NCBI GenBank assembly: GCA_023417315.1
Contig: JAEZFW010000019.1
Span: forward strand, 1-35,217
Direction of reading: 5' to 3'
Source of the DNA: Pseudomonadota bacterium
GTDB lineage: Bacteria; Pseudomonadota; Gammaproteobacteria; Steroidobacterales; Steroidobacteraceae
DNA length: 35,217 nt
In this document: positions 24,716-32,755 of the stretch, piece after piece
How the letters are laid out: each line of letters begins with the position of its first letter
Position numbering within the stretch: position 1 is the stretch's first letter
Notes under the pieces: model-generated
Seen by the model: only the letters and a program-made list of their open reading frames with translations
What the model was told of the DNA's origin: nothing
Database searches by the model: none
Translations under genes and position numbers: made by a program

Positions 24716-24918
24716 GGTATTACGCTCGTTCGAGGAAAACGGCGGAAGTTTCCATCACCGCCACTGCTTGCGAAGCCTTCGTCTAACTTCGGTACAGCCC
24801 TGCAGCGAACGCGTCGATGCGGCCGCTCGCCCATGCGACGAGCACGCGAATCTGCATTGCATGAGACTCATCTCGTCCAGCGCGCAATGAGATTGCATCC
24901 GATCCGCGCACCGGAGCG

Positions 24919-25098
24919 TTAAGCGCCGGCCTCGGAGCAATCATGGACGCATACTCGAAAAGCGCGAAGTTGAGCGTCGCTGCAATCAAATCGCAGAGCG
25001 ACGTGCTCGCGCTCGCGCAGCGACTCGAGCTCGGCGCAGCTAATGCCGAAGTACTCAACCCGCAGACGACGCTCCAATGCGGCGGCGATGGCCTTCAT
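24919..25098 (-). CDS. Small protein overlapping the GNAT gene
   Basis: A 59-residue frame whose ATG overlaps the GNAT stop by 4 bp (ATGA). Sequence: MKAIAAALERRLRVEYFGIS, then CAELESLREREHVALRFDCSDAQLRA in part, with four Cys. No signal or membrane segment and no recognised family. The coupling to the acetyltransferase gene is the main support. Confidence 0.4.
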   Translation of the reverse strand: MKAIAAALERRLRVEYFGISCAELESLREREHVALRFDCSDAQLRAFRVCVHDCSEAGA

Positions 25099-25586
25099 AG
25101 CGGCGGGTTTGCAAGAACAACGGAAGTCGCGATCTGGCGCTCGGGGATAGTCCAGTAATTCCGCAGCAGCGCCGCGGTGTGCTCCTGCGCGACGAGCGCG
25201 AAGCCATGCCGTTCGTAAAAGCTGATCGCCCAACTTGCAGCCGCCCACGTTCCCACGAGCATGCGCTCGGCGCATCGTCGACGCAGATGCTCGATCAGCT
25301 CTGCGCCTACGCCTTCCCGCTGACGATCTGGCCTAACGTACGCATGACGGATCAGATACACGTCGCGTATGGACTGTATGCCCATGACGCCGACCAATCC
25401 ACCGTCGATCTCCAGCCCCAAGAACGCGACGCCGGCGGCAATTTCGGCCCTCAGCTCCGCTTCCGTCATGTACGGCTCGTGCCAATTATCCGGCGAAATG
25501 ACGCCCCGATATGCTTCGGCAGCAGCATTGATGATCGCGAGGATCGTCGCGTGATCTTCATCACCACAGGATCGGAGTGTTCGCAT
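25095..25586 (-). CDS. GNAT-family N-acetyltransferase
   Basis: About 163 residues of a single GNAT domain: MRTLRSCGDEDHATILAIIN, FLGLEIDGGLVGVMGIQ, then YLIRHAYVRPDRQREGVGAEL with the acetyl-CoA loop (Q-R-x-G-V-G) and SWAISFYERHGF near the end. Substrate unknown. ATG at 25586 is preferred because the domain begins there; earlier starts (ATG 25601, TTG 25628) exist. It overlaps a small gene downstream. Confidence 0.85.
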   Translation of the reverse strand: MRTLRSCGDEDHATILAIINAAAEAYRGVISPDNWHEPYMTEAELRAEIAAGVAFLGLEIDGGLVGVMGIQSIRDVYLIRHAYVRPDRQREGVGAELIEHLRRRCAERMLVGTWAAASWAISFYERHGFALVAQEHTAALLRNYWTIPERQIATSVVLANPPL

Positions 25587-25802
25587 GTGCGCAGGGTGCA
25601 TTGCCTCGACAACGCTCGTCTTGGACAAAAGTGCGGGATCGGCGATTCTTCGCGCCGGTTCCCTAGCGAGAGTCCGGCATAGGGGAGATTCATGAGATAC
25701 GCGAGAGAGCGCGGGTGGGGTCAGCAGGGCTCAGGATCACGTTTTTCTTGCTAGCGATCAGCGCCGGGCCGTGAGTACCGCGACGATCGCCGCGTTTACA
25801 AA

Positions 25803-26615
25803 TCAGCGAGCATAGTGGTGCGGCGTGACGCCGAACTGCCGCACGAACCAACGCGTAAGATGGCTCTGATCGCAGAAGCCGGCCTCTGTTGCCACTTCGG
25901 CCAGGTCGCGACCCGCCCGGATCAGCCGTTGCGCCAACGCGATGCGCCGCTGCACGATATAGGCGTGCGGCGTCAGGCCGAGCTCGCGCGCGAACGCCCG
26001 GATCAGCTGGTAGCGGCTCAGCCCCGCCTCCTTCGCCAGATCGATGAGTGTGACTGGAGCCGCGGGATCAGCATCGATCCTCTCGCGCGCACGGCGCACG
26101 CAAGCTGTCGAACCTTCATCCCTGACGGGACGTGTCGTCGAGTGAATACCGAGCCGCGCGACCAGGCGCAGCACCGCGGTCTCGCACGGCATGGTTCCGC
26201 CCTGCCCTGTGCCGTACTGGAATGCATCGTCGAATAGCCGATACAAACCACCATCCGCAAACACCGGCGCAACAAACGCGAACGAGCCCGATTTCCCTGC
26301 GAGGACATCAGCACGCAAGTTAGCTAACTCCGTGGGATCGAAATAGAGAATACGCCATGCACGTGAACGCCCCCCGATAGCGCGCCCATCGTGCACTTCG
26401 CTCGGATTTACACAGATGAAATGACCAGGTCCGGCTTCGACTTGGCCGCGGCCGCTCCACGAGGCATGGCCGCCCGCATCGACGACACCGATACCGTACT
26501 GGTCGTGCGTGTGCCGTGGAAAGGCGCGCGCGGTCGATGCCGACATCGCGTCGATACCAGCGAGCGGAAAGGAGTGGAATGCAATGCTTTCGGGCACGCT
26601 CGGCGTCTCTTTCAT
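25803..26615 (-). CDS. AraC-family transcription regulator
   Basis: A 270-residue AraC regulator. The N-terminal cupin-like AraC ligand domain has FPRHTHDQYGIGVVDAGGHA and PGHFICVNPSEVHDG. Two C-terminal helix-turn-helix motifs follow: VTLIDLAKEAGLSRYQLIRAF and DLAEVATEAGFCDQSHLTRW, ending FVRQFGVTPHHYAR. Members of this layout often sit beside LysE-type exporters; one lies 1.6 kb away. The start MKETPSVPES is the family-like N-terminus. Confidence 0.92.
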   Translation of the reverse strand: MKETPSVPESIAFHSFPLAGIDAMSASTARAFPRHTHDQYGIGVVDAGGHASWSGRGQVEAGPGHFICVNPSEVHDGRAIGGRSRAWRILYFDPTELANLRADVLAGKSGSFAFVAPVFADGGLYRLFDDAFQYGTGQGGTMPCETAVLRLVARLGIHSTTRPVRDEGSTACVRRARERIDADPAAPVTLIDLAKEAGLSRYQLIRAFARELGLTPHAYIVQRRIALAQRLIRAGRDLAEVATEAGFCDQSHLTRWFVRQFGVTPHHYAR

Positions 26616-26628
26616 ATATTGGATCGCC

Positions 26629-27522
26629 TCACGGTGCACGTTGAGCCTGCATCGCAGTCTGCAGCCAGTCAATGAACGCTACCAACCGCGGCCTGCGGTC
26701 GCCCTGCGCAGTCACGATCCAATACGGGAAGTCCATTCGTTGCTCGAGGGAAGTCACACGGATCAGTCGGCCGCCGCGCAGATGGGTGTCGACGAGAGAC
26801 AGGCGTGCGAGAGCAATCCCCTGCCCGAGCAGTGCGGCCTCTATCGTCGTCAGCCCGTCCGGCAGGACAAGATCCGTTGCGCCTCGCGTCGCGCGCGGCA
26901 GCCAATGTTTCCATCGGAGTGTGCGTTCTGTCTCCAGTGCGCCAGCGTCGTGAAGCAAGGGAAATTCTCGTAGCTCGTCTACTGATTGAGGAACAGGTCT
27001 ACCGGCAAGCAGCTGCGGACTGCAAACCGCCCCCACGACATCGCGCGCGAACTCGATCGCTTCGCTGCGCGGATAACGGCCGCTTCCAAAGCGGACTGCG
27101 ACGTCGGCGCTGTCGCGCGCGGGATCGACCAGGTCACGCGAGAACGAGAGGCGCAGCTCAATCCCTGGATGAGCAGCGCGGAACTGCGGCAGCCGCGGTA
27201 GCAGCCACAGCAATCCGAAAGCATGAAACGTTGACACCCGCAGCGTGCCCTCGCCGGTCGGCTGTCGCACAGCACGCGTCGCGAGGTGAACGTCGCTGAG
27301 CGCTGTGCGAATCCGATCCGCATACTCGCGGCCCGGCTCGGTAAGAGTCAGGCTGCGCGCGGATCGAACAAACAAAGCGATGCCCAGCAGGCGTTCAAGG
27401 TTGCGAATCTGTTGGCTGACAGCCGCCGGAGTCAGATGGAGTTCCGCCGCCGCACGCGAGAAGCTCTCGTGGCGCGCTGCCACTTCGAATGTTTGCAATA
27501 GAGCGAGTGGAGGCGCGCGCAT
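26629..27522 (-). CDS. LysR-family regulator, GcvA-like
   Basis: A 297-residue LysR regulator. The DNA-binding domain reads LLQTFEVAARHESFSRAAAE, then LHLTPAAVSQQIRNLERLLG, as in the GcvA-like group. The effector domain has LRVSTFHAFGLLWLLPRL, DVAVRFGSGRYP, and TTIEAALLGQGIALARLSLV. The ATG at 27522 gives MRAPPLALLQTF. It sits 13 bp upstream of the AraC gene on the same strand and is divergent from the SnoaL-like gene at 27692, which it may control. Confidence 0.92.
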   Translation of the reverse strand: MRAPPLALLQTFEVAARHESFSRAAAELHLTPAAVSQQIRNLERLLGIALFVRSARSLTLTEPGREYADRIRTALSDVHLATRAVRQPTGEGTLRVSTFHAFGLLWLLPRLPQFRAAHPGIELRLSFSRDLVDPARDSADVAVRFGSGRYPRSEAIEFARDVVGAVCSPQLLAGRPVPQSVDELREFPLLHDAGALETERTLRWKHWLPRATRGATDLVLPDGLTTIEAALLGQGIALARLSLVDTHLRGGRLIRVTSLEQRMDFPYWIVTAQGDRRPRLVAFIDWLQTAMQAQRAP

Positions 27523-27691
27523 GGTGCGAGCGTACGCAGCCGCATCGGTCCACTCAAGTCTGGCGAACCACTCTCGCAAACGGAATGGACAACAGCAGAT
27601 GATGCTGAGGGCAACGAAACATCGTTTGTCGACGCGCGCCCGAGACCGCACGCTAGGTGCCGTTGGAAGCACAACGAGAGCTGTCATATAT

Positions 27692-28201
27692 ATGTTTAGG
27701 AACCAAAAGGCCGTTGCACTCGTGGCGGAACTTCTGTTGCTGCTGACGTCGGTGACGGCAGTGGCCCCGGCCGACGCCGGTGCGATCGATACGGAGACCG
27801 TGGTGCGTGGGTTTCTGCACGACGTGCGTGCCGGGCGCGATCCGGACGCTGTGACGCGGTATTTCGCGGAGACGGTAGCGGCACACCAGATTCAATCTGA
27901 GTGCGTCACGACCGTGCGCCGCACGCCGACCGAGTACGCCGCGCACGTGCGCGAGTTCCTCGCGATCTACGGCGCCTATACGTTCGAAATTGAGGATCTG
28001 ATAGCGGCGGGCGATCGAGTGTTCGTCCGCTGGCGCCAGGTCGGGCGCCACCTAGGCTCGATCGATGGCGAAACGCCGAGCGGACGCCCGCTTGTGGAGC
28101 TCACATCAGCGGTGTATCGCGTCAACGGCGGACGCATCGTCGAGTACTGGATCCAGACGGACCGCAAAGGACTCGAGCTGCAACTTGCCGCTGAGCCATG
28201 A
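27692..28201 (+). CDS. Exported SnoaL-like (ester cyclase-like) protein
   Basis: A 169-residue protein with a Sec signal (VALVAELLLLLTSVTAVAPADA) and an NTF2/SnoaL cone fold: TETVVRGFLHDVRAGRDPDA, YFAETVAAHQIQ, EYAAHVREFLAIYGAYTFEI, VRWRQVGRHLG, then IVEYWIQTDRKGLELQL. The late YWIQTDRKG-like end is typical of ester-cyclase-like members. ATG at 27692 lies in a run of TATATATG with no clear ribosome binding site. Substrate unknown. Confidence 0.8.
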   Translation: MFRNQKAVALVAELLLLLTSVTAVAPADAGAIDTETVVRGFLHDVRAGRDPDAVTRYFAETVAAHQIQSECVTTVRRTPTEYAAHVREFLAIYGAYTFEIEDLIAAGDRVFVRWRQVGRHLGSIDGETPSGRPLVELTSAVYRVNGGRIVEYWIQTDRKGLELQLAAEP

Positions 28202-28256
28202 AGTTCGCGCAGCCATCTCGAATAGCCTTCCTTCCTGAACAATTGCTCGCGTAGCC

Positions 28257-28868
28257 TCAAGGCAAGAGGCTCACGAAGACCCCCGCCCCAAACAGGATGA
28301 GAAACGCCCCGCCGATCCACTCGAGCCTGCGTGCACTACCGAACGCGGCTCCCGTCCTGGTACCGGCGTGTACCCAGAACGCCGTCGTGATCAACCCGAG
28401 CACCAGGAAGGTCGCCTGCATCAGCGCGAGTTGTGGCCAGATAGATCGTGAGGAATCCACGAACTGCGGCACGTACGACACGTAGAAAACGAGTCCGGCC
28501 GGATGGAATGCAGTGAGCCCGAACGCACTCCAGAACAGCGCTCGTCTCGATCGGTGCAGGAGCATCGCCGGGCCACTGCGTGGCCGCTTCACATTTGAGA
28601 TCGTATTGGCACCGAGCCAGATGAGCACGAACGCCCCCACGACCTTCAGTGCTGCCGACAACTTGGGTGCCCCGGCGAGTAACGCGCCGACGCCGCTGAG
28701 CGAGGCCGACAGCGCCACGAGATCGCCCAAACCCGCGCCCGGTACGACGGCCCACGCCACACGGCCACGCGTCAGCGCAGATGATGCGGCTAGCGCAGCA
28801 ACTGGCCCGGGAGATGCCAAAACGAATGCGCTTGCGAGAACGAAGAGAGACCAAGTTTCGATCGTCAT
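28257..28868 (-). CDS. LysE/RhtB-family exporter
   Basis: A 203-residue inner-membrane exporter for amino acids or similar small molecules. Family start: LFVLASAFVLASPGPVAALA, then ALTRGRVAWAVVPGAGLGD and VVGAFVLIWLGANTI. The second half has FWSAFGLTAFHPAGLVFYVS and YVPQFV. Five to six membrane helices fit. It overlaps the upstream carboxypeptidase gene by ATGA, so the two work together: a peptidase releasing amino acids and an exporter for surplus is a reasonable but unproven pairing. Confidence 0.92.
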   Translation of the reverse strand: MTIETWSLFVLASAFVLASPGPVAALAASSALTRGRVAWAVVPGAGLGDLVALSASLSGVGALLAGAPKLSAALKVVGAFVLIWLGANTISNVKRPRSGPAMLLHRSRRALFWSAFGLTAFHPAGLVFYVSYVPQFVDSSRSIWPQLALMQATFLVLGLITTAFWVHAGTRTGAAFGSARRLEWIGGAFLILFGAGVFVSLLP

Positions 28869-30022
28869 CTCTGCCCTCGTTCGCGAAGCGAACGTCTACT
28901 CCGAAGGGGCGCGATCATCGCCGCTAAGGCGTCGAGCGTGCTTGCACCCAGGTGCTTCGATCGCTGCGGTGACCAACCGAACGCCCGATCAGGCGTATGC
29001 GTCGTATCCGCAAATGGCATCTCGAGCGTAATGCTCAACCAGCCGTACGCCTCGCAGAGATAGTTTGAGGCGATAGTGAGATCGGCGTCTTCCCGTCTCG
29101 GGATTGGAAATCCATGCGTGACCTGAAAGTCTGCGCTCGCCGCCAACATCTGGGCCTTGAACGCGCGAACCAATCCAACGATGCGCTCGCTGTATGCGGC
29201 CGGACCTTGCGGGCCGACGGCGAACACGTGTCGTATGTCTTCTGTTCCGTGCACGTCCAGATGAAGGTCTGGAGGCGCTGCAAGCATACGCTGCCTGACG
29301 AAATACACCTCAGGCGTAGTGGCCTCGTCAGGAGCGCTCCACGCGCGATTGAGGTCCGCACCGGCTGCGTTCGTGCGCAGATGCCCGCGGCGGCTGCCGT
29401 CCGGATTAATGTTGGGAACGATATAGAACACGACATTCTCACGTAGCTTTGCTGCTGTTTCGTCTTCGACCTTGAGTAGACGCTCGAGAAGTCCCTCGGC
29501 CCACCACTGCGCCATCACTTCGCCCGGGTGCTGTCGCGCGGTAATCCAGACGACCAGCCTTTCCGCAGCAGGAGTGCCAACTCGCAATAGATCGATATTC
29601 CGTCCGTCGAGCGATTTGCCGGCGATCTCCAAATCTGCCAGCCCAGTTGCAAGACATGCGGCGATGAGCTCGTCATGGCGTTCCATGCTGTACGGTGCGA
29701 AGTAGGCAACGTAGACGGAGTTGCTTTTCGGCTCGAGCTCGATGGTCAGTATTCCGTCCGCGTAGGACGTCGGAACGCGTAGCCAAGTTCTCCGGTCGCT
29801 CGAAGCGACTGCCCGATAGCCGTCCCATCCACCGACATAGGCTCCACCGGCGTTCTCGATTCTGAGCCTGCAGGGGACGCCCTTGGCACCGCAAAGCCTG
29901 AAGTAGAACCATTGGTAGTAACGGGCATATTGATCCGGCACGATCTCGAGGCGTACGTTCATTGGATCGCTCGAATCCAGAACTCTGATGTTGCCGCCGT
30001 CAAACGCGCTCGTGATCTGCAT
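28865..30022 (-). CDS. M14-family zinc carboxypeptidase (cytosolic type)
   Basis: A 385-residue M14 carboxypeptidase of the cytosolic AGBL-like layout. An N-terminal beta domain (WFYFRLCGAKGVPCRLRIEN, YVAYFAPYSMERH) is followed by the catalytic domain with zinc ligands in TARQHPGEVMAQWW (HxxE), substrate region NINPDGSRRGHLRTNAAGAD, zinc His in LHLDVHGTED and the catalytic Glu in LSITLEMPFAD. No signal peptide. GAGGTGACCT just before the ATG supports the start. It is translationally coupled to the LysE exporter. Confidence 0.93.
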   Translation of the reverse strand: MQITSAFDGGNIRVLDSSDPMNVRLEIVPDQYARYYQWFYFRLCGAKGVPCRLRIENAGGAYVGGWDGYRAVASSDRRTWLRVPTSYADGILTIELEPKSNSVYVAYFAPYSMERHDELIAACLATGLADLEIAGKSLDGRNIDLLRVGTPAAERLVVWITARQHPGEVMAQWWAEGLLERLLKVEDETAAKLRENVVFYIVPNINPDGSRRGHLRTNAAGADLNRAWSAPDEATTPEVYFVRQRMLAAPPDLHLDVHGTEDIRHVFAVGPQGPAAYSERIVGLVRAFKAQMLAASADFQVTHGFPIPRREDADLTIASNYLCEAYGWLSITLEMPFADTTHTPDRAFGWSPQRSKHLGASTLDALAAMIAPLRSRRSLRERGQR

Positions 30023-30040
30023 AGGTCACCTCGACGGTCA

Positions 30041-30630
30041 TCACTGCCTGACGATCAGCCGCTGCATCGGCGCGAGTAACGCGACTAGCTCGTTCTGCGG
30101 CGGATGGCCGGTGTCGAACGCGATGTACAAGCCTTCCGTCAACGTGTTGAAGTGCGCATCGGTGAGCTGCAGCTTCGCATGCGCCGCCTGTATGTCGCGG
30201 CTGCCGTAGATGCACGGGCCCTGCAGCGAGCTCGCAAATCTGAGATTTAAGTGAGGCATGTGCGCGAGGTCCGTCCCTTTCCTCCATACATATATATGTG
30301 TGCCTCCGCCTATTACGTTTTGGACACAACCCTGGATGCGCCACCGGCTTTCGGAGCCATCTCTTTGCACAGCGCATCAACAATCAGTTGTCGCTGCCTG
30401 AGCTGACTGTCAATCGAGTGCCCCTGAAACAAGCGGTGGAGCTGCGGCTGAGCCGCCACACGCGGAAATGCGCTGTCGACGAATCGCGCGATGAAATCGT
30501 ACCCTCCTACTCTTGCGTATAGCGTGTGGTCTGTCTTCAAGTCCTGCGCACTGGAAGGCGAGCTCAACGTCGACAGCACGGCGAACGCAGCTGCCGCGGT
30601 CATGATTAGCGACACTACCGAACGAGTCAT
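30041..30630 (-). pseudogene. Group 1 truncated haemoglobin, interrupted
   Basis: The N-terminal part starts at 30630 after GGAG with a Sec signal (MTRSVVSLIMTAAAAFAVLS), then LYARVGGYDFIARFVDSAFP, LHRLFQGHS and LIVDALCKEM. The C-terminal part is in another frame: GPCIYGSRDIQAAHAKLQL (proximal His), HFNTLTEGLYIAF, ending APMQRLIVRQ at 30041. In the family these parts are joined by a few residues (GGPC region). Here about 135 extra bases (near 30221-30366) separate them, including stops and a CATACATATATATGTGTG palindrome-like run. Haem binding and export are family knowledge. Confidence 0.75.
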
Positions 30631-30759
30631 TAGTGATCTCCAGCTAAGCCGGCCCGGGGATCGGGCCGTTACTCGCAGCCTGAAACTTGACGCAACGACA
30701 AGGTCAAGCACGATGGGAGTTGCGCGATTGAAGGTGCCGCTCGTATCTCGCCCGTCAGT

Positions 30760-31260
30760 TCACGTCCAGCGGCGCGGGTAATGATTCGCCGGCGTGTCCG
30801 TATCGCACGGTTCAGGGTATAGACGTTCGAGCTGATCGAGAATCTGGCCGCGTGTCGCCAGGACGGATCTCAAGGTGAGACCGGTGCTAAAGCGGAGTGC
30901 CCGCTCGACATAGGCATCGAGCGGATCCCACCGCGCAATGCGCAAGAGACGACTATCGGCTGCAATAGGCACGACTTCCCGCGCCCTGAGCAATGCCAGA
31001 TTCAGTTCGGGCACTGCAACGGCTGTCTCCGGCAACTGGCTCACGATATCCAGACCCGAGAACGCGGCCAGCTCGGCGAGCAGCTGCGCCTCCGAAAGCA
31101 CGCCGAGTTTCAGCACTATCGAGGTCAGCCCCTCGCCCGTCTCGACGATCATCCGTTCAAGCTGGCCAAGCACTCCGATATCGAGACATCCCTGGACTAC
31201 AAGCCGCCCCAGAAACTGCGTCTCGCGATCCGACATCTTTGGAGCAAACTCTGATCCCAT
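30760..31260 (-). CDS. Orphan GspE N-terminal (MshEN-like) domain protein
   Basis: A 166-residue protein that matches only the N-terminal domain of GspE/PilB-type ATPases: FLGRLVVQGCLDIGVLGQLE, SIVLKLGVLSEAQLLAELAA, LLRAREVVPIAADSRLLRIA, ARWDPLDAYVERALRF, and LATRGQILDQLERLYPE. The frame ends soon after, with no Walker motifs. It is either a truncated GspE or a free-standing regulatory domain (MshEN domains can bind c-di-GMP; this is family knowledge). The shared 20-bp element lies 51 bp upstream, as for the gspC-like gene. ATG at 31260 follows CGGAGGG. Confidence 0.8.
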   Translation of the reverse strand: MGSEFAPKMSDRETQFLGRLVVQGCLDIGVLGQLERMIVETGEGLTSIVLKLGVLSEAQLLAELAAFSGLDIVSQLPETAVAVPELNLALLRAREVVPIAADSRLLRIARWDPLDAYVERALRFSTGLTLRSVLATRGQILDQLERLYPEPCDTDTPANHYPRRWT

Positions 31261-31311
31261 CGGCGCCCTCCGAACGGTTGGCCGGATCTTGGGTAACCTG
31301 CCCGGCGAGTG

Positions 31312-31349
31312 GCAATGTGCATTTCGTCACGGCGGTACGCTTTAGCGTG
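31312..31349 (-). promoter_or_regulatory. Upstream element copy 5
   Basis: Minus-strand core CGTGACGAAATGCACATTGC at 31312-31331, preceded by ACGC-TAAA-GCGT (a perfect small hairpin, 31337-31348) and ACCGC. Downstream leader bases GGTTACC, GATCCGGC and AACCGTTCGGAGG match copy 1 over about 75 bases, up to the GspE-N start. Confidence 0.65.
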
Positions 31350-31634
31350 ATGGCTCTTCGAAACTGAGACTGCTTCGCTACCTTTTCGGAAGACCTCGGC
31401 GCGAGCACCGCCGCATTCGAACTTGGATGCGCTTGTGAATTCGTGCGCAGCGCCCGACCCTCCGAATACATAGCGGTGATCGCTCAGTGGCGTTTCTTCT
31501 ATCAAACTGACACCGCCCTAGAGATCGGCGTCGAGCGTATTTAGGCGCCCCAAGGCAGCCTAGTTACTGGATCAGCCCTGCAAAGAATTTCGGTGACGTC
31601 GCGATGCACAGTCGCAAGGCGGGTGCGTGCCCTT
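31350..31634. other. Gap without a gene
   Basis: It lies between the element ahead of the GspE-N gene and the end of the 2OG oxygenase gene. No frame with a ribosome binding site or recognisable protein was found. Confidence 0.4.
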
Positions 31635-32384
31635 CTACTTGGCATCGTGAAATATCAGGCCGACAGTATGTCGCAGGCCCGAGCGCACGCGGCTCACCCC
31701 GTGACGGAGGTTGACTCGGTACTCGCCCTTTGTGCCCCTTACCGGTCGATTGTGGACGGCAAACGCGACGGCGTCGCCCAGCTCCAGCGGAACGACCTCT
31801 GCGCGACTCTGCATGCGCGGTCGCTGTTCGGTTAGGACGAACTCGCCGCCCGTAAAATCCTTCCCTGGCTCGGAAAGAAGAATCGCGACCTGAATCGGGA
31901 ACGCCACATCACCATACAGGTCCTGGTGCAAGCAATTGAAGTCGCCAGGGCGGTATTGCAGCAACAACGGCGTCGGGCGTGTTTGCCCTGCATCGTGACA
32001 CTGCGCCAGGAATTGCGCGTGCTCGGTAGGATACCGGGTCGCGATATTCAGACGGTTGTTCCATCGGTTAGCGATCACGGCAAGTGAGCGGTAGAGCGCG
32101 GTGCGCAGTTCATGCAAGAGGTGCGGAAGCGGGTATTTGAAGTAGCGATACTCGCCCTTGCCGAAACCATGACGCCCCATATGAATGTGGCTGCGAAAGT
32201 GATCTTCGTCAGCGTAGAGGGCTGCGATATGGCGGCACTCCTCATGTGACAGGAGCTCATGCAGAATGGCACAACCGTAGCTGTCCAGCTGTAGGCCAAG
32301 ATCAGTCCAATCGTACTCGGCTACGCGCATACCATCCCGTAGCCCGAGTGAGACCCGTGAGCCGCTATCGACGTTCGCGATCAT
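31635..32384 (-). CDS. 2OG-Fe(II) oxygenase
   Basis: A 249-residue 2-oxoglutarate/Fe(II) oxygenase. Long stretches match, from memory, a well-kept bacterial family (Pfam Oxygenase-NA type): FRSHIHMGRHGFGKGEYRYF, CHDAGQTRPTPLLLQYRPGD, FTGGEFVLTEQRPRMQSRAE, RVNLRHGVSRVRSG. The iron ligands are probably H and D of CLHQDLYG and the His of RHGVSR; the Arg in LRHTVGLIFHDA likely binds 2-oxoglutarate. The substrate is not known; a DNA-repair role has been suggested for the family but is not shown here. No neighbour gives a clue. Confidence 0.9.
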   Translation of the reverse strand: MIANVDSGSRVSLGLRDGMRVAEYDWTDLGLQLDSYGCAILHELLSHEECRHIAALYADEDHFRSHIHMGRHGFGKGEYRYFKYPLPHLLHELRTALYRSLAVIANRWNNRLNIATRYPTEHAQFLAQCHDAGQTRPTPLLLQYRPGDFNCLHQDLYGDVAFPIQVAILLSEPGKDFTGGEFVLTEQRPRMQSRAEVVPLELGDAVAFAVHNRPVRGTKGEYRVNLRHGVSRVRSGLRHTVGLIFHDAK

Positions 32385-32755
32385 GGTTGTTGCCTTTCGT
32401 CTCCATCAGGGCGCGCTTGCGCTCAAGCCCGACGCGTTTCCATCATTACGAACGAGACGATGGCACGACACGGCCACAGCAAGCCGGTTGGCCACGCATA
32501 CCCGCCCACGCCATGCGATGAGCGATCTCGCTGTAGCCGCGGTCGGCGACATGCTTCTCCAAATCTTCTACCAACATCACCACTGTGCATCGATCAACCA
32601 TAGACGGTTGGCGCTCAAGGAGCCACTCCGTCTATTGCTTTCAAACTCGCTCGTGCATCTTCACCCGATCTCGGAGTTTCGCAGCAAGAATCGGAGTGCC
32701 CGATATTTGCCGGGCGACTACGTTGCGCGGCACAAAATCAGACAAGGAGTGGCGC
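32385..32755. other. Divergent intergenic region
   Basis: A 371-bp gap between the 2OG oxygenase and the SDR. It must hold both promoters. No convincing gene or strong repeat was found; frames that cross it on the plus strand continue into the SDR without homology. Confidence 0.4.

Larger units (their letters stand above)
24153..24918. other. Long intergenic stretch with upstream element copy 4
   Basis: About 770 bp without a convincing full gene. It holds one short open frame (24466-24636) and one copy of the shared element (24696-24715). The element faces left, but the sequence in the expected start position reads ATA rather than ATG and no gene follows, so a former gene has probably been lost. 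Confidence 0.4.

Noticed and set aside
2377..31349. DNA uptake sequence as meaning of the 20-bp element
   Set aside because: Density would be possible, but placement only between genes and direction towards start codons fit a regulatory role better; not fully excluded.
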